Counted from the first letter of the stretch, positions 51,046 through 62,173 are shown. The stretch: 64,000 nt of DNA from Adenophora triphylla var. japonica (GCA_022495995.1 JAFEMH010003631.1:124001-188000); one strand, 5' to 3'. Program-made: numbers and translations. Notes: generated by a model not told the origin, from the sequence alone.

Positions 51046-51544
51046 CTACAAAGAGAATTGAGATACGCTTCTTCCCTGATCAACTTGGCGAATAATTTCT
51101 TCACGGCTGCTGTTTTCTCCCTTCAGAAAATTGGTGTACCATTGCGCGGAAAGCTTAGGATACCTTCTCAAATCTTTATCGTTTAAATCTACATAGTGTA
51201 GGCCGAACGCTGTTTTATATCCATCCAACAATTCAAATCCATCAAGAAATGCCCAGTAAAAGTATCCTCTTGTGTTTGACCCATTCCTGAGCAATTCCAA
51301 TATAGTCAACAAGAAAATAACCAAATCAGACATGTTAAATCCAAAAACATCAAGATAATTAAGACATGTTAAATCCAAAATTACTCTCTTAGTGTGATGC
51401 ATGTAGGCGTACCTTATAGCATCGGGCAAACACCCAATGAAAGCACGCATGTAGTCCACTCTCGATGTATCATTCAGGTCACCATCGCGTTTTGACATTT
51501 GACCTGTCGAAACAGGTCATATCCGAAGGTTAATTCAGTGGGAA

Positions 51545-51582
<38 letters not shown>

Positions 51583-52775
51583 CCATTTTCATGGATGTAA
51601 ACAGGAGGATTTCCGTATACAAGCTTCAAGTAATCCAGAAGTTGCTGCAAGCCTGAAGGAACTATCGGGTAATTGTATGAATCAAGCCATTCAACTGCAA
51701 AAACAAAAGTAAACTGTGATCGGTTTTAGCTCAAAACAATACATGTAGTAAACTCTTTTTGCCAAAATTCTACTCAAATGCAACTAAAAAACTATGCCAA
51801 GAGGACAATTCAGTTATTGATCAACAAGATCATGTAAAATACTGAATTGTTAACATACAGTTTTGCTCCATTCCTATGTCTGCCAAGAAGTCCCTTATAT
51901 CCATTTGAAGGTCACTTGATTTATCGCTGACAGATAACGTAATGTAATGGTTCAATCCAATAAAGTCAAATGAACCCTTGACTAGTATAGATTCCTGCTC
52001 AGTAAAAGTTGGAATTCTGCTACCTGCATTCTTCTTCATGATTTCAGGATAATCCCCGAAAACCAGTGGATTCAGAAACCTGAAAAAACCACCACTCATA
52101 AACCAAGAAAACACAGGTCTTGTATGGTTATAGGTGAATAATATTCAGGGGATTCGTACAAGTTGACTTACCAACCAATATAGAAGTCAATGGCTCTTTG
52201 AGTTGCGATATTATCTTCAGTTGAGTTCGTGTAAGGAACAACCCAAAATCCGTACAAATTTATTCCTACGAAACCTTGCTGAGTGGCCTTGTATTTTTCA
52301 TGGTAAAGTCTTGTGGCTGATGCATGTGCTAGCAAAATATTATGACCAACAATATATGGTTCAGTCGAGGAATTTCCTCTCGTACAATTTCTTAATCCAA
52401 ACGGAAAAGAACAGCGTAAAGGTGGAGAAACTCCTTGATCATAACCACCCACGGCAAAAACATTGGCTTCATTAACAGTAGTCCAATGTTTTACTCTGTC
52501 ACCGAATTCTCTGAAGCACACTTCAGCATACGCTACAAAATCTTTCCTGCATTTACATGGCACATACACACCAGCTCTTATTTATTTATTTTTTCTGCGT
52601 AACTTTGAATTTGTACAGAAAATGTAGTAGCTGTTATGTATGAGTTGAGATTTGTACACTGATTTTCGACTGACCCATCCTCCATACTCATCTTCAAGTA
52701 TCTGTGGTAGGTCATCGTGAAATAACGTAGTGTGTGGCTGTATACCTGTGTGATTGACAAGGTTACTTGTTAATG

Positions 52776-52851
<76 letters not shown>

Positions 52852-53683
52852 ACCGTGTTTTATAAGTTCATTAATGAAATTATTGTAATACTGTAAGCCT
52901 TTTGGATTGATAACCCCTCTTCCATCTGAAAAACATAATATTCCAAGTTCGTTAAAATTAAACCCTAAAATTAAACACAATCATTTTGATCTAGTTCTGT
53001 ATATAGGTAAGTGTACATACTCGGAATAAGACGAGACCAGGATATGGAGAACCTGAATGCCTCGAGGCCCATGTCCGCCATAAGTTTGACATCGTCCTGT
53101 AACAAATTATTTGATATAGTTACAGTTTGAATTGGCAATTGTAATTTTATTTAGACAGAAGAGAAAAATCAAATGCTGTATGAACCTTGTATTTGTGATA
53201 CTCATCACATGCAATGTCTGCATTGCTTCCACCATAGAAACCTGCAATTGTTGAAAAAACATTTTTTTAACTTTTTTGTTGAAAATTGAAAGGAAAGGAA
53301 ACAAAATTAAAGAAAAAATGTGATTTAAGCAACACAGAGAGAGAAATGGAGGTCGTGTGCCCTCCATCCCAAAATGAATGTCTAAAGAATTTTGAGTTTG
53401 GCATAGGTTGCAGCTAGGATTAAGCCTTGGTTGAGCCTAACTTGATCCAATAATTTCACCTTTTTTTTTTGGTTTTAAAATCATTTGCATAATTACAACT
53501 GTTGGAAAAATCTAGTCAAATGATGTAAATTCTAGTCACATAGTTTATTGGGCATAAACAACAAAAAAAAGGGATTTAGTTCTAACCAGAATGAGCAGAA
53601 GTGTCCCAAATGCTAGCAGTCCTTCCATCTTCAAATGCTGCACCCTCCACCTTTCATTACACAAACAACACATACATACACTA

Positions 53684-53737
<54 letters not shown>

Positions 53738-53960
53738 TACAAGAAAGTGAGGAGGAAGAAGATAAATATACCTGATAAGCAGAAGTTCCAGAACCAAAAA
53801 CAAAGTCAGAAGAAAAGTCAACTCTGTTAACATCATGTGCCAATATAATTATCACCCCACATTTGTTATTCACTAGAAGAAGAAGAAAACGAAGAAGAAG
53901 AAGAAGAAGATGATGATGATAGAATAATGGTAGAGAGGATAAGCTTCTTAATCTTATCAT
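51046..53960 (-). CDS. Beta-glucosidase (glycoside hydrolase family 1, BGLU11-like), 11 exons
   Basis: Exons in transcription order: 53960-53772, 53650-53587, 53241-53186, 53096-53021, 52925-52854, 52745-52658, 52546-52172, 52079-51859, 51694-51584, 51503-51413, 51286-51046. All introns are GT-AG, and the 1584 joined bases are open (527 residues) to TAG at 51046-51048. The leucine-rich N-terminus (after FYHHH) looks like a signal peptide. Barrel motifs: [27 protein letters not shown]. The acid/base Glu is in TVNEAN and the nucleophile in YIHENG. Compared with the plus gene, its exon 7 equals exons 7+8 there (375 = 259+116 bases) and its exon 9 equals exons 10+11 (111 = 23+88), so two introns differ. 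Odd: FHDDLPQ has Asp where an aromatic residue is usual. Substrate unknown; convergent with the plus copy. Confidence 0.9.
51546..51583. repeat. (GT)n(GA)n microsatellite in an intron of the minus gene
   Basis: GT repeats at about 51546-51559 and GA repeats to 51581, ending at the donor site of the exon 51584-51694. A compound pattern matching 37226-37276 in the plus gene at the same intron. Confidence 0.92.
52776..52849. repeat. (GT)n(GA)n microsatellite in an intron of the minus gene
   Basis: About 26 bases of GT and 44 bases of GA between exons 52854-52925 and 52658-52745, immediately beside the donor site. Confidence 0.93.
53690..53734. repeat. (GA)n microsatellite in intron 1 of the minus gene
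   Basis: About 45 bases of GA within the 121-base first intron, so the run makes up over a third of it. Confidence 0.93.
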
Positions 53961-54005
53961 TGCTACTCTACTTGTCCTGAATTAGGAGTATTCTTGTCCA
54001 TTGAA

Positions 54006-54020
54006 ATCTATATATAGTAT
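54006..54020 (-). promoter_or_regulatory. Candidate TATA box of the minus beta-glucosidase gene
   Basis: The minus strand reads ATACTATATATAGATTTC about 50-60 bases before the ATG, giving a start site about 20-30 bases before the ATG. The region overlaps a fragment of the dispersed repeat shared with 30187-30240, so assignment is tentative. Confidence 0.4.
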
Positions 54021-54071
54021 AAATGAGGATGGGAATCTTCCTGTTCAATGAACAGTTCCAACCAACAAATA

Positions 54072-54381
54072 CTCCCTCCGTCCCAATCTAAATGTCCAAA
54101 CTTTCCTTTTTGGGCGTCCCATTGAAAATGTCCCATTTCCAAAAAAAGAAAGTTTTTTTCACTATTCAACCCACTCATTCTCTCTCCTACTTTACTTTTA
54201 CACTCACAACATTCTCTCTCCTAACTATTCCTCCCACTCATTCTCTCTCCTATTTAATTTTTCATACTCACAACATTTAAACTTTTTCTCTTTCCTACCT
54301 CACTTTTTCTCTTTCCTACCTCACTTTTCTTAATTTCCGCGCCGGAGCCATTTTTGGACATTTAGACTGGGACGGAGGTAG
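54072..54381. mobile_element. Stowaway MITE upstream of the minus beta-glucosidase gene
   Basis: 310 bp flanked by TA on each side. The left end CTCCCTCCGTCCCAATCTAA and right end TTAGACTGGGACGGAGGTAG form inverted repeats of about 27 bases. The centre is rich in CATTCTCTCTCCTA-like repeats. It lies about 110 bases upstream of the ATG and could influence the promoter. Confidence 0.92.
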
Positions 54382-54565
54382 TAATAAAGAAAAAGGTACA
54401 GACAATGGTTAACGTGGGACAAAAGGATAAACAACAAAAGATTTATGTTGAAAAAGTTAATCAGACAATGGCTCCTCCTACAGACCCTTCCTCGTCGAAT
54501 GGAAATGTAGAGCAACGCAAGGTGGCGTCACAACACTACAGGAAAGTAGGCTTTTTACGGCGCTC

Positions 54566-54840
54566 ATATACGGCGGTGAACACGCGTCCGTCGTATATGT
54601 ATTATATATACGGCGGTATGCACAGCCGCCGTAAATAACTAATATATACGGCGGACGCGTCCACCATAAATAAGTAATGTACGTACATTTAACATATACG
54701 TATACGAGATCGAAATTATATACGCCGGTATATAAGTAGCCGCCGTTTATAGGTACTTATTATCGGCGGTTGATACGCGTCCGCCGTAAATAATACCATT
54801 ATTTACGGCGGTGTACAATATCCGCCGTAAATGTTATTAA
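54566..54840. repeat. CACTA subterminal hairpin repeats
   Basis: Six ATATACGGCGG-n-CCGCCGTAAAT-type units: about 54566-54598, 54606-54638, 54643-54672, 54719-54752, 54770-54802 and 54807-54836. Each is a short inverted repeat with an 8-13 base loop, several with ACACGCGTCC in the loop. Such arrays are transposase-binding sites in CACTA elements. Confidence 0.85.
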
Positions 54841-56249
54841 ATACCGGGAAACCCAAATTTCCCTGTTCAGTTTCGCGGTAATCTCTCAGCTCTCTTTCTC
54901 TCCTCCATAGCTAGGGCACGATCGATTTTCCGACGCCGGCCGCGGTGACCAAATCAGAGGTAGGTATATAGCGTATTACTTTTAATTTTTGGTTTTTGTT
55001 ATTCTTGGTATGGTGTTATTGGGAAGATTTGTTATCTCAGTCTCTCTTTTTCTCCTCTAGATCTATAGCGCGCGTATCTCAGCTGTCTCTCTCTCTCTCT
55101 CCTCCTTGAGCGTTGATTTCGTCGATCAGGTATACATTTGTATGCTCTTGTTGCAATTTTTTCAACTTGTTGCATTTTTTTCAATTTGTATACATCTGAA
55201 TCTGGAAATATATTGTTCTTTGGAGCTTTGGGACCTGAATTTGAGCTAGCTAACTAGTGAATCTGTACATTTTCAATTTCTATACATTTGTATGCTCTTG
55301 TTGCAATTTTAGGATTGTTTTGGGATTTTATGAAGATTGTTGTTAGTGTGATTAACCAACCCTATAACCATTTGATGTTTCTAGTGTTGATGATTTTCTA
55401 GTTAGGTTTTTTTGGGGTTTGTATTGAGGCAACTCAAGTATATGATTTCCGAGTTAAATATGACAACGATATTTTCGTATCAAATTTCTATATGATCTCT
55501 TTTATTGTAAGTTCTTTCATTTTTGGGTGAAGATGACTATTATTTAATGAAGAGTGGATGGAATTAGATGTTGAATTAAAAAGGTTTCTTGACAATTTAT
55601 TTTTGAAATGATTTTATATTCAAGTAGTAGCTTTATAGGACCACAAGTATTCATTAATCATGTAAGTGTATGCATGCCACATTTTGAGATGGAAATTGTG
55701 TAAGTATATAACAACTGATGATTGAATCTAACTTGAATATAGGCGTGTCTCGTTTTCTAGTAGTTTGGACCACAAATTTCAACCTAGTTCTTTAAATTAG
55801 CTTCTCAATTAGGGGGGGGGGCTTGTGAGAGAGAACGAATGAATGTTGTCATAGGGTTATACTATATACGGCGGTGAACACGCGTCCGCCGTATATGTTG
55901 TAAGTATATAACAACTGATGATTGAATCTAACTTGAATATAGGCGTGTCTCGTTTTCTAGTAGTTTGGACCACAAATTTCAACCTAGTTCCTTAAATTAG
56001 CTTCTCAATTAGGGGGGGGGGGCTTGTGAGAGAGAACGAATGAATGTTGTCATAGGGTTATACTATATCATGGGCCCAAGTTCGACTAATAGGCTAGGCT
56101 CCAACAATGTGTATTATCTATATTTGGACAAAAGTTGTACATATTTAGACTATGTTTGTTTATGAGTATATTTTTATTCTAAAATTTGTGTCTCTCGGTC
56201 TTATATATAGGTTGTATTTTAACGTTAAAAATATCAAGTCAAGTCATAT
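54841..56249 (+). other. CACTA 5' untranslated region with introns
   Basis: TCTCTTTCTCTCCTCC and GACGCCGGCCGCGGTGACC resemble a leader exon with a donor at AGAG/GTAGGTATA (about 54960). Another candidate exon edge is GTCGATCAG/GTATACA (about 55129). The acceptor TTATATATAG ends at 56210, 40 bases before the transposase ATG at 56250. No ORF. Confidence 0.5.
55700..56068. repeat. 200-bp tandem duplication containing one hairpin unit
   Basis: 55700-55867 recurs at 55900-56068 with almost no change. Between them lies a perfect 11-base inverted repeat (55864-55896, ATATACGGCGG / CCGCCGTATAT) identical in kind to the subterminal hairpins. Confidence 0.9.
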
Positions 56250-56690
56250 ATGGACAAAAGTTGGATTGATTTGGATAATCGAATTTCAAATGAGTATATA
56301 TCTGGGGTTGACAACTTTCTCGATTTTGCATTCTCAAAAAAGTCTGTTGGTGTTAAAGAAATATATTGTCCTTGTAAAAAATGCGCAAATCGTTACCAAA
56401 AAGACCGTGCAACCGTGAGATCACATTGTATTGAAGTGGGATTTCAAAAAGATTACAAGAATTGGATTAGGCACGGGGAAGAGTACATTTCGGCGCGTAA
56501 GAATGATAATAATGATAGGACAACTGAAGATGGCATTGAAATTGAATTGGGCGTGCAAGATTGTATGAGGCGAATGGTACATGAAGGGATGGGTATGCTT
56601 GGGATAGTAACCAGCCAGGAATTGAAGAAATATTACAATCAGATGCATCCACCGCAAAGTTTCTTAGACTTTTGAGAGATGCTGATCAAG
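56250..56690 (+). pseudogene. CACTA transposase-associated N-terminal domain
   Basis: ATG-initiated frame MDKSWIDLDNRISNEYISGV followed by FLDFAFSKKS, CPCKKCANRY and CIEVGFQKDYKNWIRHGE. This is the transposase-associated domain (PF13963 type) with its C-P-C-x2-C zinc-binding part, found before TNP2. A frameshift near 56650 moves the reading into the frame KFLRLLRDADQALWEGC. A TAG at 56777-56779 then precedes the next section. Confidence 0.8.
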
Positions 56691-56815
56691 CCTTGTGGGA
56701 AGGGTGTGATAAGTTTACAGTACTCTCATTTATTGTAGAACTTATGCACTGGAAGGCTAATTATCGAGTGGCCGATTAGGGATTTACTTCTTTATTAAAA
56801 ATTTTCATTAGGGCA

Positions 56816-58648
56816 TTGCCTCAGTCAGCGAAAGTGCCAAGATCCTATCGTGAGGCGTACAAGATGACTGCGGATTTGGGTTTTAGTTATAAAACGTGGG
56901 ACGCGTGCATTAATCATTGTATGTTGTTTCGAAATGAAACTGAAAAACTTACTAAATGTGAAATTTGTGGAGCCTCTAGATATAAGCAACAAGAAGAAGG
57001 GGGTAGCGGTGAAGGTGCGGAAACAAGTGGCAAGAATAAACTTCCCAAGCAGGTAGCGATGAAGAAAGTATGGTATTTTCCCTTAAAGCTAAGGTTGCAA
57101 AGGTTGTATTGGTCATCTAAGACCGCGACACTCATGAGATGGCATGCCGAGAAAAGAATAGACGATGGTGTGCTGAGGCATCCTGCAGACTCTCGTGCGT
57201 GGAAGGAATTCGATGAACGTTATCCATTATTTTCAAGTGAAATTCGGAATGTTAGATTGGGATTAGCATCTGACTGATTTAATCCTTTCAGAACAATGAC
57301 TATATCTCACAGTACTTGGCCGGTTGTGCTTATGCCATACAATCTTCCACCTTGGTTATGCATGAAACAACCATATTTCTTCTTGTCGGTGCTTACTCAA
57401 GGTCCAAAAGGGCCGGGCAACAAGATAGATGTGTATCTCCAACCGTTAATTGATGAGTTGAAGGAATTGTGGAAAGATGGTATATCAACTTATGATGCAT
57501 CAAGGAACGAGTTGTTTACTTTACGAGCTTCACTATTATGGACAATAAATGACTTTCCTGCATATGCAATGTTGTTTGGATGGAGCACTAAAGGTGAATA
57601 TGCTTGCCCTTGTTGCAATGTGAGACCTCAAGCACGATGGTTGGATCATGGTGGCAAGTATTGTTATATTGGTCATCGACGCTTCTTGCCTAGGAGTCAT
57701 GCTTTTCGTAAGGATAAAGGCTCTTTTGATGGTACTCATGAAGTGAGAGATAAGCCCAAGTTATTGTTTGGAACAAAATTGCTTAAACAAGTTGAAAATA
57801 TGGAAACAAAGTATAAAATAGAAGATGTTATTAAAAAGAGGAAAAGAGAAGAGGGTGAGAAGCAACAAGCCAAGTTGGAGAAAAGAAAGGTTCCTAAGTT
57901 GTGTCACAATTGGAAAAAGAGGAGTATCTTCTTTGAGTTGCCATATTGGGCAAATAATCATGTTCGTCATAATCTTGATGTTATGCACATTGAAAAAAAT
58001 GTGTGTGATAATGTGCTACATACTCTGTTAGGTACTGCGGGGAAATCAAAAGATAATGATAAAGCAAGAAAAGACCTAAAAGAGATGAACATTCGGAAAC
58101 CATTGCATCTACAAAAGCTTCCATCTGGCAAAGAAATTATGCCTCCGGCTCAGTTCACAATGAGTAAGAAGCATAAAGACACATTCTTGAAAGTTCTAAA
58201 GGGAGTCAAAGTCCCTGATGGCTACTCGTCAAACATATCTCGTTGTGTACATCTAGAGGAAAGAGCTATTTGGAGTCTTAAGAGCCATGATAGTCATATT
58301 TTGCTCCAACAACTACTCCATTTAGCTGTTCGAAAAGCGTTGCCTACTTCTGTTGTAAAAGCCATCATTGAGTTGGCAAATTTCTTTAGGCAATTATCCT
58401 CAAAGGTGAATACACTTGCTGATCTTGAAAAGATACAAGATCGGATGGCTGTCACACTATGCGCTCTCGAGAAAATATTCCCACCAGCTTTCTTTGATGT
58501 TATGGAGCACTTGCCGGTGCATTTAGCCGAGGAGGCCTTGCTAGCAGGCCCAATACAATTTCGTTGGATGTATCCGGTAGAGAGGTACATCCATATTAAA
58601 TTTACTTTGAAAAAAGTTAAATTTCTTTTTACATTTGCTTTAGCATAA
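56816..58648 (+). pseudogene. CACTA transposase TNP2 with start of DUF4218
   Basis: TNP2 motifs in one frame: SYREAYKMTADLGFSYKTWD, MLFRNETEKLTKCEICGASRY, FPLKLRLQRLYWS, MRWHAEKRIDDGVLRHPADS, then (after TGA 57275-57277) ISHSTWPVVLMPYNLPPWLC, TQGPKGPGNKIDVYLQPLID, FPAYAMLFGWSTKGEYACP and HNLDVMHIEKNVCDNVLHTL. DUF4218 begins at about 58300 (LPVHLAEEALLAGPIQFRWM). The TGA, where related proteins read Gly, is the only stop in 610 codons. The transposase would cut the CACTA ends. The C-terminus spills over an unspliced donor near 58590. Confidence 0.88.
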
Positions 58649-59935
58649 GTAAATATTTTTGTAGGTTTCTACTTACATTAAAATTATATGTTCGAAATCG
58701 AGCCCATCCCGAGGCCTCCATAGCTAAGGCAATTATGGCTGAAGAATGCATGACTTTTTGTACGCAATATTTGGATGACATTGAGACAAAGTTCAATCGT
58801 CCTAGAAGAAATGATGATGAAGGTGATGAGTTAGGCCGCTTTGTAGGAAAAGAAGAGGTAATTACCCTTGATTACATCACACGAGTACAAGCGCATAGAT
58901 ATGTGCTTTTCAATACTGAAGATGTTGAACAATACCTAGAGTAAGTGATTCCTTACATGAGGCTTACATTCATTATATCTTTTATATTTCAAATTAATAC
59001 TTAATTCATATTTTCAATCTGCTCAGAATGCATCGTGTACATTTGAGGGAGACACTACCTCGTAATCAATGACATCTTATAGAGAAAGAACATAATGATA
59101 AGTTTGTTAGCTGGTTTAAGGATTATGTAAGTATGAAACCACCTTCATATAATAGTTTCAATTTATCGTTTTAAATATTTTCTTATTAAATTTTGTTTTT
59201 TATAAAAGGTATGCACGACGAAAGATGTAGTGCCCGAAAGAATTACGAGTCTTGCATTGGGTCCTCATATGGATGCGAGGCGGTATAAGTCTTACATAAT
59301 AAATGGTTTTCGATTTCGAGTGAAGGATGTCGATAGACGGAGGAAAACTCAAAATAGTGGAGTCATACTGAATGCAAGTGTGACAAGTTTTGCAAGCCGA
59401 AAGGATAATAATCCCATTGTAGGGGATGTTAACTTCTACGGGGAGTTGATTGAGATCCTTGAAATTCGTTATAGCAACTCAATAAGATTTGTATTGTTTA
59501 AATGTGATTGGGTTGATAACCGGACAGGCAAGATGGAAGATGAGCAAAAATTTACTCTTGTAAACTTCAATCACAAGTTGTATAAGGATAATCGAGTTGG
59601 TGATGAACCATTCATATTAGCATCTCAAGCTGAGCAAGTTTGGTATGTTAAAGATCCTATAGAAAGTGATTGGAAAGTTGTGATGAGGATTACACCAAGA
59701 GATAGTTTTGACATATATTCAAATGATGATAAACAAGTTAAGATTCGATTCCACAATTGGTACCATTTTGCTCACAAAATCTGGATGAAAATGTTGCTAA
59801 CGAAGAAGCATCGTGGGTGCGAGAGGGAGTTGATGGGGTCGAGATTGAAACTACTAATATCAATGATGTTGATGTTGATATGACCGATAATGATGATGTT
59901 GATATGACCGATAATGATGATGATTAGTTTGAGTA
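58649..59935 (+). pseudogene. CACTA transposase C-terminal exons (DUF4218 end, DUF4216)
   Basis: After an acceptor at about 58665 (TTTTTGTAG) the frame reads LKLYVRNRAHPEASIAKAIM, EECMTFCTQYLDDIETKFNR, and ends at 58942 or a donor (TAGAGTAAG). From 59230 a DUF4216-type section follows: RYKSYIINGFRFRVKDVDRR, TSFASRKDNNPIVGDVNFYG, ILEIRYSNSIRFVLFKCDW, FILASQAEQVWYVKDPIESD. It ends near 59925 with Asp/Asn-rich repeats (MTDNDDVD twice). The intervening 58945-59220 contains fragments such as HRVHLRETLPRNQ with stops, so the coding chain is broken. Confidence 0.75.
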
Positions 59936-60142
59936 GTATTTGTTTAGATCTTATTTGCTTACTATTTACTAAGACAATGTTATTACTTAAGTTTCATGTT
60001 TCAATCAAACTTGTTATTTTTGTATGGTTGAATATTAATATTGTTACTTCTATATAATATGTATTTGTTTAGATCTTATTTGCTTACTATTTACTAAGAC
60101 AATGTTATTACTAAAATTTGTGTCTCTCCGTCTTATATATAG
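59936..60142. repeat. CACTA 3' flank block R and duplicated acceptor region
   Basis: TTGTTTAGATCTTATTTGCT... occurs at about 59939-60058 and again, shortened, at 60064-60112. It then passes into AAAATTTGTGTCTCT...TATATATAG (60113-60142), a copy of 56180-56210 upstream of the transposase. Block R recurs after the next ORF at 61664-61862. Confidence 0.85.
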
Positions 60143-60162
60143 GTGGTTTTTGTGTTGAAAAT

Positions 60163-61436
60163 ATGCCTCCTAAGGAGAGAGTAATTGGAGGGTAGCAACA
60201 AGAGGGTTAGACAAAACCCGCCGCCCGTAGTCCCAAATGATCCCACTTCCCCTAATGCATCATTGACGCAGCTTATGGGATTGACCCAATTGACCGCCGC
60301 TCAAAAGAAAAATGGTGGAATTTGGAGGGTAGGAAATTTCAAGTCACCACTTTCCTTCATTTGCCGGTGTTGAGCGATTTGGGTTTAGAGACGTTAGTAA
60401 CAGAATTGATGATGCAAGCCGGGTTAGGTAATTTCCTGGGGAAGACTCCATCTACGTATTTGAGATATTCACTTGAGTTCCTTTCAACTTTGGAGGTAGG
60501 CAAGGGGTCACAAGAAAATTCTATTCGGTTTCATATGAATGATGAAGCCTATCGAGTGACTTATGAAGAGTTGAGGGAAATCTTTGGGGTTGATCGGTAG
60601 AGAGGAAGCTGGGTCGAGGCTGATGGGGGACTTGTCTTTTCTTTTCGGAGCTCACGGGATTGCCCCTGCAAAAAAAATACCTTAGGGCTTCCTCTCTTTC
60701 TCACCCGGCTTGGAAATTATTTTACAGAGGTCTATCTATGTCTTGGTTGGCAAACGGAGAGCCCGCTCAATTGAATGTGGCTATAGTAAACCTTTTGCGA
60801 ACAGGGTTGAGGAGTTATCAGGTGATTCCTAATTGGGTTGATATTTTTGTTCGGAGATGTGAGGCATTTGCCCTTACCAAAAAGGGAAACATATCAATAG
60901 GGGGGATGATCACATTGATTGCTCAAGCTTGTGTGGGTGAACCAAAACCCGAGGCGATGAGATTGATGGGGGGCACGAGTTTTTATTCTGGAGACTGGCT
61001 AGTGCAGTATGACAAGTTTGTGAGGGACCGGAGGGTGACAGACAACAGGTCTTTATTGTTTGAATATGGTACTCCCAGGAGGACGGTCCATTGCAGGGTA
61101 GGGGCCACATTTTCGAGTGGTGAACAGGCCAGACATTGGCGTATGCCCGGTGTTGATGATCAAATGGATCCCGTTGATGAGGAGGATGATGAGGAGCAGG
61201 AAGAGGAGGATCAGGAGAGACAAGGTGGTCAGGGAGGAGAGCAGAACCAGAGCCAGCAGGGTTCTTTTGATCAGTGGGATACCATGAGGGCATTTTGGAG
61301 GAGCGGGGAGCGATCAAGGATCGCTCGGGAGCAGAGCCGACATGCTTTGGAGGATGCTAGATGGGGAGGTTATTGCTCGGGGACGAGTCGACGGACTTTA
61401 GAGGATGCTAGATGGGGAGGTGCGGGATCGTTTTGA
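60163..61436 (+). pseudogene. Athila-ORF1-like ORF inside duplicated CACTA sequence
   Basis: Starts at ATG 60163, but that frame stops after ten codons. Shifted frames then give PPPVVPNDPTSPNASLTQL (60185 on), EGRKFQVTTFLHLPVLSDLG, MMQAGLGNFLGKTPSTYLRY, YRVTYEELREIFGVDR (to 60600) and, after another shift, LNVAIVNLLRTGLRSYQ, KKGNISIGGMITLIAQACVG and an acidic Gln-rich tail (61170-61270). The wording matches the Arabidopsis/Athila retrotransposon ORF-1 family (PF03078 or the related 'plant transposon protein' domain), as I recall. No gag, pol or LTR is nearby. Function unknown; at least two frameshifts. Confidence 0.6.
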
Positions 61437-61663
61437 GGGGTTGGAAGATGAAAGCTGCCATTTTGGGAGCCCGGTATACGCAGCTGGAGGCTTGGGCGAT
61501 GCGCACAGAGCCCCGGAGTTACGAGCCGGTTTGAGGATTATTTGACTATGATGCATTCGAGAGCCACCGCTCGTGCACAGAGGCGTTCTTCCCGTCGGAC
61601 CTACTATCGTGGACAAACCTCCGACTCTCATCAGTGATGTTATTATTGTGATGTTATTATTAA

Positions 61664-61862
61664 TGTTTCATGTTTCAATCAAACTTGTTATTTTGTATGG
61701 TTGAATATTAATATTGTTAATTGTAATATGTATTTGTTTAGATCTTATTTGCTTACTATTACTAAGACAATGTTATTATTTATGTTTCATATTTCAATCA
61801 AACTTGTTATTTTGTATGGTTGAATTGAATATTAATATTGTTAATTGTAATATGTATTTGTT
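61664..61862. repeat. Block R, two further copies
   Basis: ATGTTTCATGTTTCAATCAA...TGGTTGAATATTAATATTGTTA occurs at about 61660-61720 and 61782-61850, with the GTTTAGATCTTATTTGCTTA part between them. It matches 59942-60058. The same non-coding sequence thus follows both the DUF4216 end and the Athila-like ORF. Confidence 0.88.
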
Positions 61863-61894
61863 CTGCTTCTTTTGATCAAACTCTTATTTCCTAC

Positions 61895-61966
61895 AGGATC
61901 TTGTTGCAGCAGCTCTCTTACTTTCCACCTCCGTCATCTGCTTCTCTAGGTACTCCTTTGATGCCT
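61895..61966 (-). other. Possible coding exon on the minus strand
   Basis: The minus strand reads TTTCTACAG/GCATCAAAGG, then ASKEYLEKQMTEVESKRAAA and a GTAGGAAAT donor. Acceptor, open charged coiled-coil-like frame and donor fit a 70-base exon of a host gene. No partner exon was recognised in the rest of the window, so it may also be chance or a transduplicated fragment. Confidence 0.3.
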
Positions 61967-62114
61967 GTAGAAATTTGAATATATTAAATGAATATTCAAT
62001 TTTTACTTTGGGATGTCCCCGCCCCGCTTCCCCACCGATTTGGTACCCGCGGGAGCCCCATCCCCCCCATACTATTTTATACTTTTTCTGTATCAAGCAA
62101 GGCTTGCCCTATAG

Positions 62115-62117
<3 letters not shown>

Positions 62118-62145
<28 letters not shown>

Positions 62146-62173
62146 CCTCGTTGTTGTTGTTGTTCCCCCTGCC
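62118..62173. repeat. (GTT)n microsatellite
   Basis: GTT triplets 62117-62143 and 62150-62164, separated by CCTC. ORFs reading through it on either strand (poly-V, poly-L or poly-Q) are repeat artefacts. Confidence 0.95.

Larger units (their letters stand above)
54534..59935 (+). mobile_element. CACTA (En/Spm-type) DNA transposon; right end not found
   Basis: The left terminus CACTACAGGAAAGTAGG matches the CACTA terminal motif. Subterminal hairpin repeats follow (54566-54840), then a 5' untranslated region with introns and a TNP2-type transposase with DUF4218 and DUF4216 parts. The expected right end (a TTTCTTGTAGTG-like sequence with more hairpins) was not seen before 64000. The element is therefore truncated, interrupted, or extends beyond the window. 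The transposase frames are interrupted, so it is probably non-autonomous now. Confidence 0.85.
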
